From Microplitis mediator (Eukaryota; Arthropoda; Insecta; Hymenoptera; Braconidae): a DNA stretch of 64,000 nt. This document shows, piece by piece, positions 12,001-23,900 of this stretch. The notes beneath the pieces were generated by a model. The model worked only from the letters and a program-made list of their open reading frames with translations. It ran no database searches and was not told the origin of the DNA. Each line of letters starts with the position of its first letter. Position 1 is the first letter of the stretch. The position numbers and the translations under genes are program-made. Location of the stretch: positions 4,052,001-4,116,000 of the forward strand of contig NC_079974.1 of the NCBI RefSeq assembly GCF_029852145.1, given 5' to 3'.

Positions 12001-14860
12001 CGAAGTCAAGTTATAGTAAATTTCGAGATCTTTTTACTTTTCCTGCGAAACTATCAGACTTATCATAAAATGTTATAGGGTTTTTTTTATGACAATTTTA
12101 TTTTCTACAAATTATTATAAGTAAAATTTTTTCGAATTCCGCATTGTTTCCTAGTTATTTTCATTTTAATTTCAAGCTCTTAAAAAAGTAGAGTTCTGAT
12201 CGATTTAAAGAGCTCGACATTGAAATGAAAATAACTAGAACACAATGCGGAATTTGAAAAAATTTTACTTGTAATAATTTGTAGAGGATAAAATTGTCAA
12301 CAAAAAAGACTCAATGACATTTTGTGATAAGTCTGATAGTTTCGCCGGAAAATGCAAAAGATCTCGAAATTTACTATAACTTGACTTCGAGCTTCAATAA
12401 CTTTTGAACAGATAAATTTATCGAAAAATGAGAAGAAACCTTTTTTGTAGAGCGTTCAATTTCTTACAAAAATATGTATTAGTCTATTTGATCTATTGAT
12501 TGGTTAAAACGAGTTCAAAACACTCAAAGTTGAAAATAAAATTTTCCCGTGTTATTTAAATGGGAAATCGATTTTCTCAATGAGCTAGGACTGGAATCGA
12601 CATAGAATTTTTTTTCTCGCACGAAAAAATTTTTTTTAGGTTGAACTATGTTTTTTTTCCCCATGCATTGAAAAAAAAAAACTTTTGCGGAAATGACACA
12701 CCCTAATATATATATATATATATATATATATCAGGGTGATTCATTTCCGCAAAAGTTTTTTTTTTTAAGTGCTCAAGCAAAATCTCAATCTACATCGAAA
12801 AAAAAAAATTTTCACCATATATGTGACCTTTTAATTCCAATGCTAAGTGCTTGAAATTTTATAAGAAATTTTATTCCCTTCAAAGAAAGTCCTATGAATC
12901 AAGTCGCTAAAGTCCATAGTTTCCGAGTTATAGTAATTTAAAGAATTTGAAAAATATAATAGAAAAAAATAATTATAATTGATATTTTATTTTTCAAATT
13001 ATTAAAATTACTATAACTCGGAAACTATGGACTTTAGCGACTTGATTCATAGGACTTTCTTTGAAGGGAATAAAATTTCTTACAAAATTTCTATTAATAT
13101 TTTTAGTGTACTTTCATTGGTTTATGTTCTGCAATGAAAGGTCAATTTCATAGGAAAAATGAGTTCCGCAACGGACACAAGTGAAACAGCTGGAATTACA
13201 GCTAAGTAACTATGGGCACTTTTGAAAAACACCAAATGCCCTACAATTTGCGATTAAAACCGCCTTGATATCATGAAACGCAGCTGAGTATTAGAAAGTT
13301 GAAAAAAAAGTAAATTAATTTCCGTGTATTTTAAATGGGAAATCTTTGAAATCAAATGGCAAGCACTTAGCATTGGAATTAAAAGGTCATATTTGGTGAG
13401 AATTTTTTTTTTTTCGATGTAGATTGAGATTTTGCTTGAGCACTTAAAAAAAAAAACATTTGCGGAAATGAATCACCCTGATATATATATATATTAGACT
13501 GATTAAAAAAAATCGACTTTTTTTTTTCAAAATTCGTATCAAAAATATTGTTCGAGATGACGAAAAAAAAATACTGTTAAAGTTTGAGTTCTTAATATTG
13601 ATATTAAAAACGGCCTCATCGCAATTTTCCATTTTTCATTTAAATAACATGGGAAAAATTTATTTTAAACTTTGGAATTTTATAACTCATCAGCAGATAA
13701 ATTTATCAAAAAGACCAATATTTAATTTTGTAGGAAACTGCTCTACAAAAAAGGTCTCTTATCATTTTTTGATAAATCTATTTTTTCAAAAATTATTCGA
13801 GGTCAAAGTTCAATTTATAGTAAATTTCAATATTTTTTTACTTTTTCAGCGACCTAGAATTAGACTTATTATAAAATGTTATAGTAACTTTTTTGTAGGT
13901 CTTTTTATTTCCTATAAATTATCTCCCTTCAAGTTTTCGGAATTCCTGAACACTTTTGATTTTTTTATGTTCTAATGTCAAATATTCCTAAAAAATTGTG
14001 TTTAGGTCATTTTTATTATTCATAAAAACAAAAATATTGATTTTTTTAGACTGTTATTTATTAATTTATGATCATAATATTACAGAGAAAAAAATTGCTT
14101 ATTGCAGTCAAAAATACCCATTAGTATTATTAATTTTTTTGTCATTGAATGGTGGAATGAATTTGATAATTATAATTTCTTATTGGAATAATAAAAACTT
14201 TTCAATGGCAAACAAATTAATAATAGTAATTGGTATTTTTGACTGAAATAAGCAATATTTTAATCTGTAATATTATGATCATAAATTAATAAATTTCGGT
14301 CTAAAAAAATCAATATATTCGATTTTATGAATAATAAAAATGACCAAAACACGATTTTTTAGAAATATTCGACATTAAAACATAAAAAATTCAAAAGTGT
14401 TCAGGAATTCCGAAAACTTGAAGGGAGATGATTTATAGGAAATAAAAAGACCTACAAAAAAGTTACTATAACACTTTATAATAAGTCTAATTCAAGGTCG
14501 CTGAAAAAGTAAAAAAATATTGAAATTTACTATAAATTGAACTTTGACCTCGAATTATTTTTAAAAAAATAGATTTATCAAAAAATGATAAGAGACCTTT
14601 CTTGTAGAGCACTCAGTTTCCTACAAAATTATATATTGGTCTTTTTGATAAATTGATCTGCTGATGAGTTTTAAAGTTCCAAAGTTTAAAAAAAATTTTT
14701 CCCCTGTTATTTAAATGGAAAATAGAAAATTGCGATGAGCCAGTTGTTAATATCAATATTAAGAACTCAAACTTTGACAGTACTTTTTTTCGTTATCTCG
14801 AACAATATTTTCGATACGAATTTTGAAAAAAAAAATTGTCGATTTTTTTGAACCAGTCTA

Positions 14861-14942
<82 letters not shown>

Positions 14943-16788
14943 CATTCCAGGCCAAATCGACCACTTTTGACCCCGACCCCTTTCGATTTGGCTGAAAATT
15001 TGTTTTCCTTCTACCTCATCAAAATCATTTTTCTGGAAATTTTAAATTTTTTTATCCGAACCAAAAAAAGTTATGAGTTTTTCAAAAATAAGGCTTTTTT
15101 TTCAAATAGCTATTTCTTCTGTAAAAATTGACTAATTGGGACTTTTTTTTCAGAATTTTTATCTTTGAATGTACTTTTTAGGAAAAAGTACAAAAGAATT
15201 TTAATTTTTTTTTTATTTTCTCAAAAAAAAATTCAATTCATTCTGCGATTTTTCCCGCCAATCCCAGAGTAGGCGTACTTTTCCTTCTTTTGTATTTTTT
15301 TCTAAAAAGTACATTCAAAGATAAAAATTCTGAAAAAAAAAAAGTTCAAATTAGTCAATTATTACAGAAGTAATAGCTATTTGAAAAAAAAAAAGCCTTA
15401 TTTTTGAAAAACTCATAACTTTTTTTGATTCGGGTAAAAAAATTTGAAAATTTCCAGAAAAATGATTTTGATGAGGTAGAAGGAAAAAAAATTTTCAGCC
15501 AAATCAAAAGGGGTCGGGGTCAAGAGTGGTCGATTTGGCGTGGAATGCCCCATATATACATTTTTAAAAATTATATCTAAATTACTTACGTCAAACCAGA
15601 TTTCTCTACTTAAAGATTCTTCATCGTCATCTTCATCAAGCCAAAAATTAAATTCAGAATGTATGGAAGTTGACGTTTGCTGATTGATAAGAGGAGTATC
15701 AGTTTCAGTCGTAGATTTAATTGAAGAAAAATTGTCATTTGTGACGTTTGCGTTGTGAGGCTGTGGTGCGGTCGCATGCGTATCATCATCACCAACGTGT
15801 TGACTTATAGTTTGATTATCTCCATCTATAGCCTACAGTAAATATAAACAATAAGTTATTGACATCAATGAAGTTGGTGAAGTAATAACCATTATTTGAA
15901 AAATATAAATGTATCTGTCGTAATGCTATTATGTAGTATGTAACGTTATCGGTGAAGGACACAAAAAGTCCTTTTTTTGCGGTAAAACTTTTACCGATCG
16001 TATAACTAATTTAATTATCTTAAATTGTGATTTTTTAATTGCACTTTTTAATTGAGAAATGATATTTTTCATATAAAACCAAAGCCAAATTGCAAATCAT
16101 GTGGAATCTATTTTTGAACATAAGTATATCTTTTAATATCTATTATATTTTCATATATGATGAAAATTTGAGATTTTGAAATAAAAACGTGTTTTCTTCA
16201 CAATTTATGTCTTGTTGTTACAATAAAAAAAAAAAATATTAAAAACTTCTACATCAATTTACACACTTTATGTAAGTAATTTTCTTTATTTTTACAGTAG
16301 TCTCTTCACAATTTCAAAATAATTGAGGTATTTAAAGTAGCCGAAGTCACCGTTCTGTCGTTTATTCTTATTTCCAACCACAAAGAAACTATACTGATTA
16401 AAAATATTGATTGAAAAAATTAGAGCCATGTAAATTTTCTATCTATATATACTACAGAACAATTGAAATCACTTCAAATTGTTATATTGGAAAAAATTTT
16501 AATCTCAAGCCAGTAATTTTTTTTTACTCAATATTTTTTGTCACGGCATCTATAAAAATCGCCTTCTACTTTGTTTAAATTTTTAGATTTTAAATTTGTG
16601 TAAGTGCAATTTTTTATAAAATTTATTCGGTAATGAAGTTCAACATCATAAAGATTATTGCTGTCAAATAAATGTATACTTACATCACACCGAAACTTTT
16701 TTAATGTGTCGTAGAATGTTGATCGAGGCATAATGCCATCACCACCGGGCTCCAGGTACGATTTGTATGGGCCTCGCTTCATGTTCAA
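6869..16788 (-). CDS. CACTA-type (Transposase_21-like) transposase, four exons
   Basis: Spliced gene: exon 1 16788..16684, exon 2 15832..15590, exon 3 10840..10784, exon 4 9088..6869. All junctions are GT-AG and phase 0, and the joined frame is open for 874 codons. Exon 1 begins MNMKRGPYKSYLEPGG; exons 2-3 are acidic and Ser/Thr-rich. Exon 4 has a CxxC...CxxC zinc-binding pair (YCNKC, CPICK), the conserved CACTA transposase core (INELSPKLK, then EPDMNLFLKPFVDE; YGCTFC; SPDYLHSVLLGVV) and a DUF4218-like part (NIHLLLHMAKSV, FPFENENHF). In this family the enzyme cuts and pastes DNA. The frame is intact, so the gene is either a recent insertion or domesticated. Its introns, 9.9 kb overall, hold foldbacks and a 5S-like repeat. 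I found no CACTA terminal repeats around it. Domain assignment is by recognition, not search. Confidence 0.8.
9089..10129 (-). other. Intron 3 of the transposase gene, 3' part
   Basis: AT-rich; no internal gene seen. The flanking splice sites are GTATGT at 10783 and TTTTTTCAG at 9091. Confidence 0.5.
10130..10510 (-). mobile_element. 5S rRNA-like repeat (SINE3-like) in intron 3
   Basis: On the minus strand 10450..10408 reads GAAGTAGCATCGAG, then TACTTGGCTGGGTGACCG, which resembles the A/IE-box and C-box part of 5S rRNA (TACTTGGATGGGTGACCG). The surrounding ~380 bp is clearly more GC-rich than the intron. It also holds a perfect 11-bp-arm palindrome (CATGGAGACTA..TAGTCTCCATG, 10184..10208). 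A 5S-derived SINE or a retroelement fragment is likely; the complete 5S gene is not present. Confidence 0.45.
10784..10840 (-). CDS. Transposase gene exon 3
   Basis: 57 nt between CTATTATAG and GTATGTGG, phase 0 at both ends, encoding a 19-residue acidic stretch beginning AEDSSFAEDF. Confidence 0.7.
10871..12704. mobile_element. Foldback element F1 in intron 2
   Basis: AGGGTGTGTCATTT at the left and AAATGACACACCCT at the right are exact inverted ends, flanked by TA-rich sequence. Inside, 11768..12110 and 12260..12628 form long inverted arms (shared ATTTAAATAACACGGGAAAA). A second element with AACTTCCCGCT/AGCGGGAAGTT ends (10978..11759) is nested near the left end. Confidence 0.75.
10978..11759. 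mobile_element. AACTTCCCG-end element nested in F1
   Basis: The ends AACTTCCCGCT and AGCGGGAAGTT are inverted. It contains an (ACGT)n tract near 11568..11600, CCGATTTTGATGGTTGAGGTGG words, and CGACATCTGATGGAAATTCG. Related copies occur at 30914..32074, 36765..37260, 37530..37625 and 47860..48010. Confidence 0.65.
12732..13480. mobile_element. Foldback element F2
   Basis: CAGGGTGATTCATTTCCGCA and TGCGGAAATGAATCACCCTG are inverted ends (about 750 bp). Pairing extends through CTCAAGCAAAATCTCAATC and its complement, and the inner arms share AACTCGGAAACTATGGACTT. (TA)n lies on both sides. Confidence 0.8.
13495..14862. mobile_element. Foldback element F3
   Basis: TTAGACTGATTAAAAAAAAT and the inverse ending AACCAGTCTAA bound a 1.37-kb inverted repeat. 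Internal pairs include CAAGTTTTCGGAATTCC and its complement. (TA)n lies on each side; a truncated relative sits at 1..139. Confidence 0.8.
14876..14941. repeat. (GT)n microsatellite
   Basis: Uninterrupted GT dinucleotides for about 65 bp between F3 and F4. The ORFs reading through it (poly-His-Thr, poly-Cys-Val) are artefacts. Confidence 0.95.
14941..15548. mobile_element. Foldback element F4
   Basis: GGCATTCCAGGCCAAATCGA and TCGATTTGGCGTGGAATGCC are inverted ends. CCGACCCCTTTCGATTTGG and CAAATCAAAAGGGGTCGG continue the pairing. 608 bp, flanked by GT/TA repeats. Confidence 0.75.
15590..15832 (-). CDS. Transposase gene exon 2
   Basis: 243 nt between ACTGTAG and GTAAGTAA, 81 codons in phase 0. 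Asp/Ser/Thr-rich and low complexity, ending in an acidic DEDDEES run. No domain recognised. Confidence 0.7.
15833..16683 (-). other. Intron 1 of the transposase gene
   Basis: AT-rich with no supported gene. The donor is GTAAGT at 16683 and the acceptor CTGTAG at 15833. Confidence 0.5.
16684..16788 (-). CDS. Transposase gene exon 1 (start)
   Basis: 35 codons from ATG to a GTAAGT donor, phase 0, beginning MNMKRGPYKSYLEPGG and containing PRSTFYD. A Lys/Arg-Gly-Pro-Tyr start followed by an R/STFY motif is, from my knowledge of such genes, typical of the first exon of this transposase group. Confidence 0.65.
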
Positions 16789-17229
16789 TTTAAATTTTGT
16801 TACTTATAACTCACAACAAATAAATAATTTTTTTTATTACACGTTAAATTTATCACACACGAAATTAATGTTGAATAACAAATCTATTCATTTTCTTTTT
16901 TGCAATTCAACTCTCATTAATGTGAGAGACACTAATAGGTCTCACAACGAGACTCGATGTATAATATACACAAAAAATTTTCAGTCCGTTGTACCGGCTA
17001 TTATTTATATAGGTTACAAATAAAATATTTTTATAATACTTGAGACTCACTCAAATGACATTCAACTTTTTCTAATCAAATAATGTAATTAAATTATTTA
17101 ATTATTAAAAATTTCTATATTACAATAGTTACATCGTTCACTTGCATTACACTTTATAGGCACGTGTTTATAATATGAGAGCAATTCAATAACAGTAGGT
17201 GCAATAGGTTGTAGTCAGGTTAGCGTATA
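16789..17229. other. 5' flank of the transposase gene
   Basis: AT-rich, with near-inverted GAGAGACACTAATAGGTCTC around 16920. No clear core promoter. Direct gene evidence stops at 16788. Confidence 0.3.
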
Positions 17230-18452
17230 CAGGGTTGCCAAAAAATTTTTGTCCAATTCGCTCCATCTATGATCAAAAGTAGAGAAATACTTAAACAAGT
17301 CGTCCAATCATTTTAAAGTTTAAAATAATTCTGTTGGCTTACAATTTATTCTTTTATTAGCCAATACAAGTACACTATAATTTACTGCATAAATTGAAAT
17401 CAACTGTTTAAAAAGTATTATTGCAATTATTTTTTATGTAGTGAAAAATGATAGGATGTTTTTAGAATAAATTTGATTAAAAAATAATTTGAATTAAAAT
17501 TTCTATTAATATTTTGCAAATTATTAATTATTTTTTAGTGCAAAGAGCAGAATATCGTTACGCAAGTTCTGATTAACATTAAATGTATACACATTTCTTT
17601 ATCTGATTGTTAAAAATAAAATAACAATTTACTTTCAACAGTTATTATGAAATCATCACGCGCGTTTAAATTTATAATTTTTTATAAGAAATAAAATTAC
17701 TATTCAAAACCAAGATTCCAACGAACTGAACTGAGACGAAAGAAATGAAATGTTTGAATGTATATGTGTCCATAATAACCCAAGTAGCACACTTGCCTTT
17801 ATGACATCTATAAGATATCAGTTTTTAGGCTATTTTTTGACTTATCGATAAGGCATCAACATGTTGACAAAATGATCAGAAATTTGTGTCACCGAAAAAA
17901 TATCTACTTAAAAGACTTGACACAACCCTTATTAAAAAAAATGATTTACTCCATGCTGTGTATATCCATAAATTAGTCGATTCAAATTATTTTGAATCAT
18001 TTCAAATTGTTTTGAATCATTTCAAATTAATTTGAATCATTTCAATCAGCGAAGCGACGACATAAAGTAAATTACAAATAGTTGTAAAATAAGTCATCTA
18101 AACGAATTTTTAATTGAAATGTCTTTTTTAAGGCAAGAAAAACAACGCAAATTCTCTGTCTCCGGAACTAACATTTGCATGTCTTATTTATACCAAAAAA
18201 GGTGACTGAAACAAAAAAAAATTCGTCTTATCCTTTTAAAAGACATCTTAAAGTTGTCTCTGTGCTATAGCACATACTTAAAAGAAACACAATATTTTTA
18301 TATGTACATACTGAATTGAAATAATGTTTGATTCGAGTCATTGGCAGATGGAAATTAAAATAGTATTTAAAAATAATGATTAATATTGATCCCAATTCTG
18401 AAACATTAAAAATAGCTCAATCCGCGATAAGTAGCCCAATCTGGCAACCCTG
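17230..18452. mobile_element. hAT-like nonautonomous element
   Basis: The ends CAGGGTTGCCA and TGGCAACCCTG are perfect 11-bp inverted repeats. The flanking 8-mers AGCGTATA and AGTGGATA match at 6 of 8 positions, consistent with an aged hAT target duplication. There is no transposase ORF. Inside, three tandem ~20-bp units based on TTTGAATCATTTCAAAT lie near 17985..18045. Confidence 0.6.
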
Positions 18453-18532
18453 AGTGGATACGCTACATACGTAACACTACAATGTGACTCACACTGTGTG
18501 AGTAATTTAAATTATATTAGTATATATGTATT

Positions 18533-20598
18533 AGGGTAATTCGTTTTGAACGACTATTTTTTTTTTTTCACTCCCACTTGAAAATATTGTTGTAGACATT
18601 GAAAAAAAAATTCCCTGCAAGTTTCAGCCCTTGATTTTAATTTTAAGTACTTTATATTTGATTTTGAAGTTAAAACTATTGAGAAGTTATCGAGAAAAAT
18701 TAGTATCATTGCTTTTGGGATTAAATAATGAACAAAATGAATTTTGAACGAAGTCTCTACGACGAATAATTGCTGAGTCAAAAATTATTGAAGCGCGAAA
18801 AACGAAAAAGCGCGTCATTTTGTCCGCGCGTGTATAAACAAAAGGCTGTAACTCGGCAGCCAATCGATACTTTACAAGTTTTTTTTTTATTCTCTTAGTA
18901 AATCATATTTCAACCATAAAAAAAATTGGTAACTTCCAAAAAATTTTTTCGAATTTAAAATTTAAAAAAAGTAAAAATCACTTTTTGTTAAATAAAAAAT
19001 AGAAAAATAAATTAAATGACCTGATGGATAATTTTGTTTGAACAATGACTCAAACAATTATTTAAAAAATTTCTTGCTGCGGGACTTAGAAAAAATTGGA
19101 CTTCGGATATCTTCGGGAATTGCTAGAGAGAGAAAGTGGGCAAAAGACGTGTAGTGTCTTTCTCTAAAGAATTACGTCTGTGCATATCCCCACAGGCAGA
19201 TTATGATCTTTTTTTTTTTTTTTCATCTCCAACGACTGAAATTCTCTTTTCCATCATTTCTTATTGCTCATTTTGTTATAAATAATATTGTCAAAACTTC
19301 AAATACATCGTTCCTACAATATAGGTATCAAAAGATTGCAAATTTTCTGAATCTAAAAAAAAACTTATCGTGTAGAGAACTTTTTTTTAAACATTATGTC
19401 ATTGTTTATAAAAAATTACTTAACAAATTTCAAAATAAATCGTTTATACGATGTAGGTATCAAAAAATTGCAAATATCCTGAACTGGAAAAATAACTTAT
19501 CGTGTAGAGTATACTTTTTTTTCAAGTTTATTTCCTTGTTCATGAAAAATAATTAACAAAATTGGATCAAACTTGATTAAAAAAATTTGCAATCTTTTGA
19601 TACCTACATTGTAGGAACGATTTCTTTTTTTTCAAATTTGTTAATAAATTTTTTATAAACAAGGAAATAAACTTTAAAAAAAAAGTTCTCTCACGATAAG
19701 TTATTTTTCCAATTCAGAAAATTTGCAATCTTTTGATACCTATATTGTAGGAACGATTTTTATGAAGTTTTGATAATATTATTTATAACAAAATGAAAAA
19801 TGATGAAAAACAGAATTTCAGTCGTTACAGACAAAAAGAAACAAAAAAAAAAAAAAAACAATCTGTCCATGGGGATACGCACAGATGTAATTCTTTAGAG
19901 AAAGACACTACACGTCTTTTGCCCACTTTCTCTCTCTAGCAATCCCCACAGATATCCGAGGTCCAATTTTTTTTAAGTCCCGCAGCAAGAAATTTTCCAT
20001 GTCCTCATACTGAAAATTATAAAGGAAAAATTTCAAGAAATCGACCAAAATTCGTATATAGCATTCGATCCAAAATTTCGCGAGACGAATTTTTGTCGTA
20101 TCAAAAAAAAAATAATTTTTTTTTTAATTGTTGATAAATTCCAAAATTTTCCATAACGCATTTTTTTATGAAAAAAAAAAAATATTTTGAATGTCATTAC
20201 CCGTAATTGTTTGGGTAATCGTTCAAACAAAATTATCCATCAGGTCATTTAATTTATTTTTCTATTTTTTATTTAACAAAAAGTGATTTTTCCTTTTTTA
20301 AATTTAAAATTCGAAAAATTTTTTTGGAAGTTACCAATTTTTTAAAAGTTGATATATGATTTACTAAGAGAATATAAAAAAATTTGTAAAAATATCGACT
20401 TGCTGCCGAGTTACAGCCTTTTGTTTATATGCGCGCGGAAAATAAATGACGCGCTGTTTCATTTTTCGCGCTTCAATAATTTTTATCTCAGCAACAATTC
20501 GTCGTAGAGACTTCGTTTAATATAAATTTTGTTCTTTATTAAACCCCAAAAAATTTTACATCTAATCTTTTTATAAAAAAAAAAAAAATGATCACCCT
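18533..20598. mobile_element. Foldback element F5 (~2 kb)
   Basis: AGGGTAATTCG at the left and the CACCCT-type right end bound two ~1-kb inverted arms that meet near 19560. Shared inverted blocks include GCCCACTTTCTCTCTCTAGC, TTACGTCTGTGC and GACTTCGTTCAAAAT-type sequence. Each arm carries a tandem pair of GTATCAAAAGATTGCAAAT units. It ends about 370 bp upstream of the BEN gene start. Confidence 0.75.
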
Positions 20599-20964
20599 CC
20601 AAATTTATGTCAACTTTTTTCCTCATTTTTTTTTTCTAGTATGTATTTTGAAAAAAAAATTTTTGACAATCGGTCTTTACCTACCGAGAAAACGATCTTT
20701 GACCATTTTTTCGTGCGCATCGACTGGATTCATTGCAGCGATTTTAAATTTGTGGTAGGTTGAGTCTCGACGCGTGCCTACGGCACGTGCCACTATAGTA
20801 GTGGGGCAACTTGGTTGTTTGTTTAAGTATTTAGTTCAACGACACAAAGAGATTCACTTGTTAGTTTCTCACGTTGTAGTCTAAGTGTAGTGTAAAGCGC
20901 ATCTAGCCAGTTAGCACTGTGTTGTATTTTTTATTAATTAATTATAACGTAAAAAATTTATAAA
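20599..20964 (+). promoter_or_regulatory. Presumed promoter and 5' UTR of the BEN-domain gene
   Basis: This is a higher-GC island in AT-rich surroundings, with ACGCGTGCC, GGCACGTGCC (E-box CACGTG) and CACTATAGTAGTG near 20770..20805. The start codon is at 20965, preceded by GTAAAAAATTTATAAA. No TATA box is certain; the assignment rests on position. Confidence 0.35.
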
Positions 20965-23900
20965 ATGAAGTACGCTTTAATAAAAATACCCAAAGAAGAT
21001 AAAAAGGCAGTAGTTGAAACTTGTTACATAAAAAAATTCAGTGATTACGGCGCTTATACAAAAAACTGTGTATATCGTTACAATGATGGTAGAAAAAAAT
21101 GTAGATGCTTAATATTACATGTTTCAAGTAAGTAAAAGTAAAATAGAATTTTTAGTTAAGTAATGCGTAACAGAATTAAATTTTTATAAAAATAGAATAA
21201 CCTGTCATTATCGCAAAATTTACAAATTAAAACTTTTTTGTATTAAAAAAAAATCGAAAGGAAAATTTTATATATATAAAATTTGAAAAATTATAAATAC
21301 AATTTATTAAAAATATTTTTTTTTCTATTTTAAAAAATAAGAAACAAAACAAAAACGTATAAATGTTTATTAATTTCAATAACATAAACTTCCGATGCCG
21401 TATATAAATTTTAAAATAGTGATACGTGCCGTGGTAAAAATTGAACTGGGTTGAGCATTTATTTAGTTGTTATTGTTTTAATTATATCATATTTATTTAC
21501 GTTGGTTATATTTAATTACTAAAATTCTATTAGTGTTGTAATAATAAAAATATAAAAGCAAGTAATTTTTAAAAGAACTTCAACATTGATAATGTTTGGG
21601 AGATTGTGTCATAATTTTCGGATTTTACGGGCTAATGATTACTTATTTAACTACATTTTATAGATTTTAAAAATGATTAGATACTTATAATTAATTATTT
21701 GTAAACTAACATATGATCAATTAAATTTCAGATTCAAAAGAGAAACTGGCCAATCCGAATTTTCGCGTTCGAGAGCCTGTTGTTACTAATCCGTCATCAT
21801 TAGAATCATCGTCTTCGGATGATGACGAAGAAGATCAGTCGTTAGTCAATAGGCTTAAAGCAGCAAGGAAAGTAAGTATATGATTTCTTAAGTTAAAAAA
21901 TAATAGGTCCCATAAAAGTATTATTTTTAAAAGATTGTTATTTTCGTATCTAGGAACAAAAGCAAAATGTAATTAAATCTAAAAAACAAAAGGTCGAAGA
22001 CATAATAACAACTTATAAAAATAATAGGGAAAGTTCCGAAGGAAAAGTAAGTATTCAATTGATTTTAAAAATGATTGTTAAGTAATTTACCCCTGCACCT
22101 GTTTTTTCCCATTATTTTGACAAATATTTTATCAATGAACTTGTTGAAGGTTTCTATTGGACTTAATTCAGATGATAAAAATAAACAAATATTTAATAAT
22201 GATGACCAAATAGAAGAACAAAGCCTATTAGACAATGAAGATCCGTCTGGCATACTCGTCAATGATAGTATAGAAGATAGACATGCTGAGCTTGATGGCA
22301 TCTCCCAAACCAGAAACCGATCAATTATTCCCGATTCAGACAGCGAAGATGATATGTTTGGTGAACCCCAACACAAACATATTGAGGCAAACGTGAAAAT
22401 AATTAACAATAATGAAGTTAGTTATTCAGAGTCCATAGCACCACCCGCAAGTAATGAGGTAAATTTTTTTACATGTTTCTAGAGTTTTTAGATTAAAATA
22501 AAAAAAAAATCATTAATTTCTTTTTCTGAAACTTACAAAATTTCCAAATAAAGATTTGAATTTTTGTAAAATTACTTTACATTTTTAAAAGTTCTATTAT
22601 TAAAATTCCATAAAATTGCATAAAGTTTCATTAAATTATATCAAATAATTCTAAACGTTCTGATAATCGATAAAATTTTATAAAACTTCTATTATTATTT
22701 CAAGGAATTTTCAGAATGAAATAATGAAAAGTTTCATAAAATTATATTAAATTATTTAAAATTAAAAGATTAGATATAATTTCATAAAACTGTATATAAC
22801 TTTGTGGAATTCCATGAAAGTTTTAACAAAGTCACAAAATTGTTATTAACTTCCCTTTGAATTTTCTGTAAAAAATTTTAGCTACTAGGGAATTTTATAA
22901 AATTATACGAAATTCTTAAAGCTCTAAAAAAGTAAAAAATTGTCTTATAGAACCATAAAATAATTAATTAAGATTTAGTGAAAAGTATTCCCTTATAAAG
23001 ATTTATAAAATTACATGATGCTGTAGAAAGTTTCATAAAAATATGTTTTGTTTCGTGAAAATATATCAGAAACTTTATAAAATATTATGAAATTATCTAA
23101 AATGAATAAGTTTTTATTCAAGACATAAAACAATTGTCCAAATGAAGTTTTGATTCTTAATTTTTTATGATACACATTTTTTAAATCCGATATTATTTTA
23201 TTTTTAGATACTGGTATGAAATGAAAATTAAATGCTTATAATTAATTTTAATGAATGTCAGACTGAATTTCGAAATTATTTATTTTTATTTTTAAAATAA
23301 ATAAATTTCTCAGTTCTTAGGAAAATACGAATGGATGCTGGATTAAAATTAAATTTACCTACTTGTAAATAATTTTCAAAAAATCAAACTTAATTTGGAA
23401 ATTATTTATTTTTATTGATTAAATTTAAAATTAAAAATTTCCCAGCAGTACTTAGGAAACAAAGATTAGATGCTGGTTTAAAATTAAAATGAGATACTCT
23501 AATAAATTTTCGGAACATGGGAGACTGAAATTAAAAATGACTTATTTTAACGTTTGATATTTAAATTCAAAATTTGCCAGCAGATTTAAGGAAACTGAAA
23601 ATAGATGTTGGATTAAAATCAGAATTGAATACTTGTAATTAATTTTAAAAAATAACAGAGACCGAATTTGAAATCATTTATTTTGATCTTTAAAATATTG
23701 AATTTTATTTTTTCCCAGCAATTCTTAGGAAACTTAGAATAGATGCTGGTATAAAATCAAAATTAACTACTTGTAATAAATTAAAAATAATATCACACTG
23801 AATTTGAAAATTATTTATTTTAATTTTTAAAATATTTAAATTTTAAATTAGCCAGCAGTTTTAAGGAAACTAAAAATCGATGCTGGATCAGAATTAAACT

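Noticed and set aside
14767..15131. Thr-His and Cys-Val repeat ORFs
   Set aside because: They read through a (GT)n microsatellite between two foldbacks.
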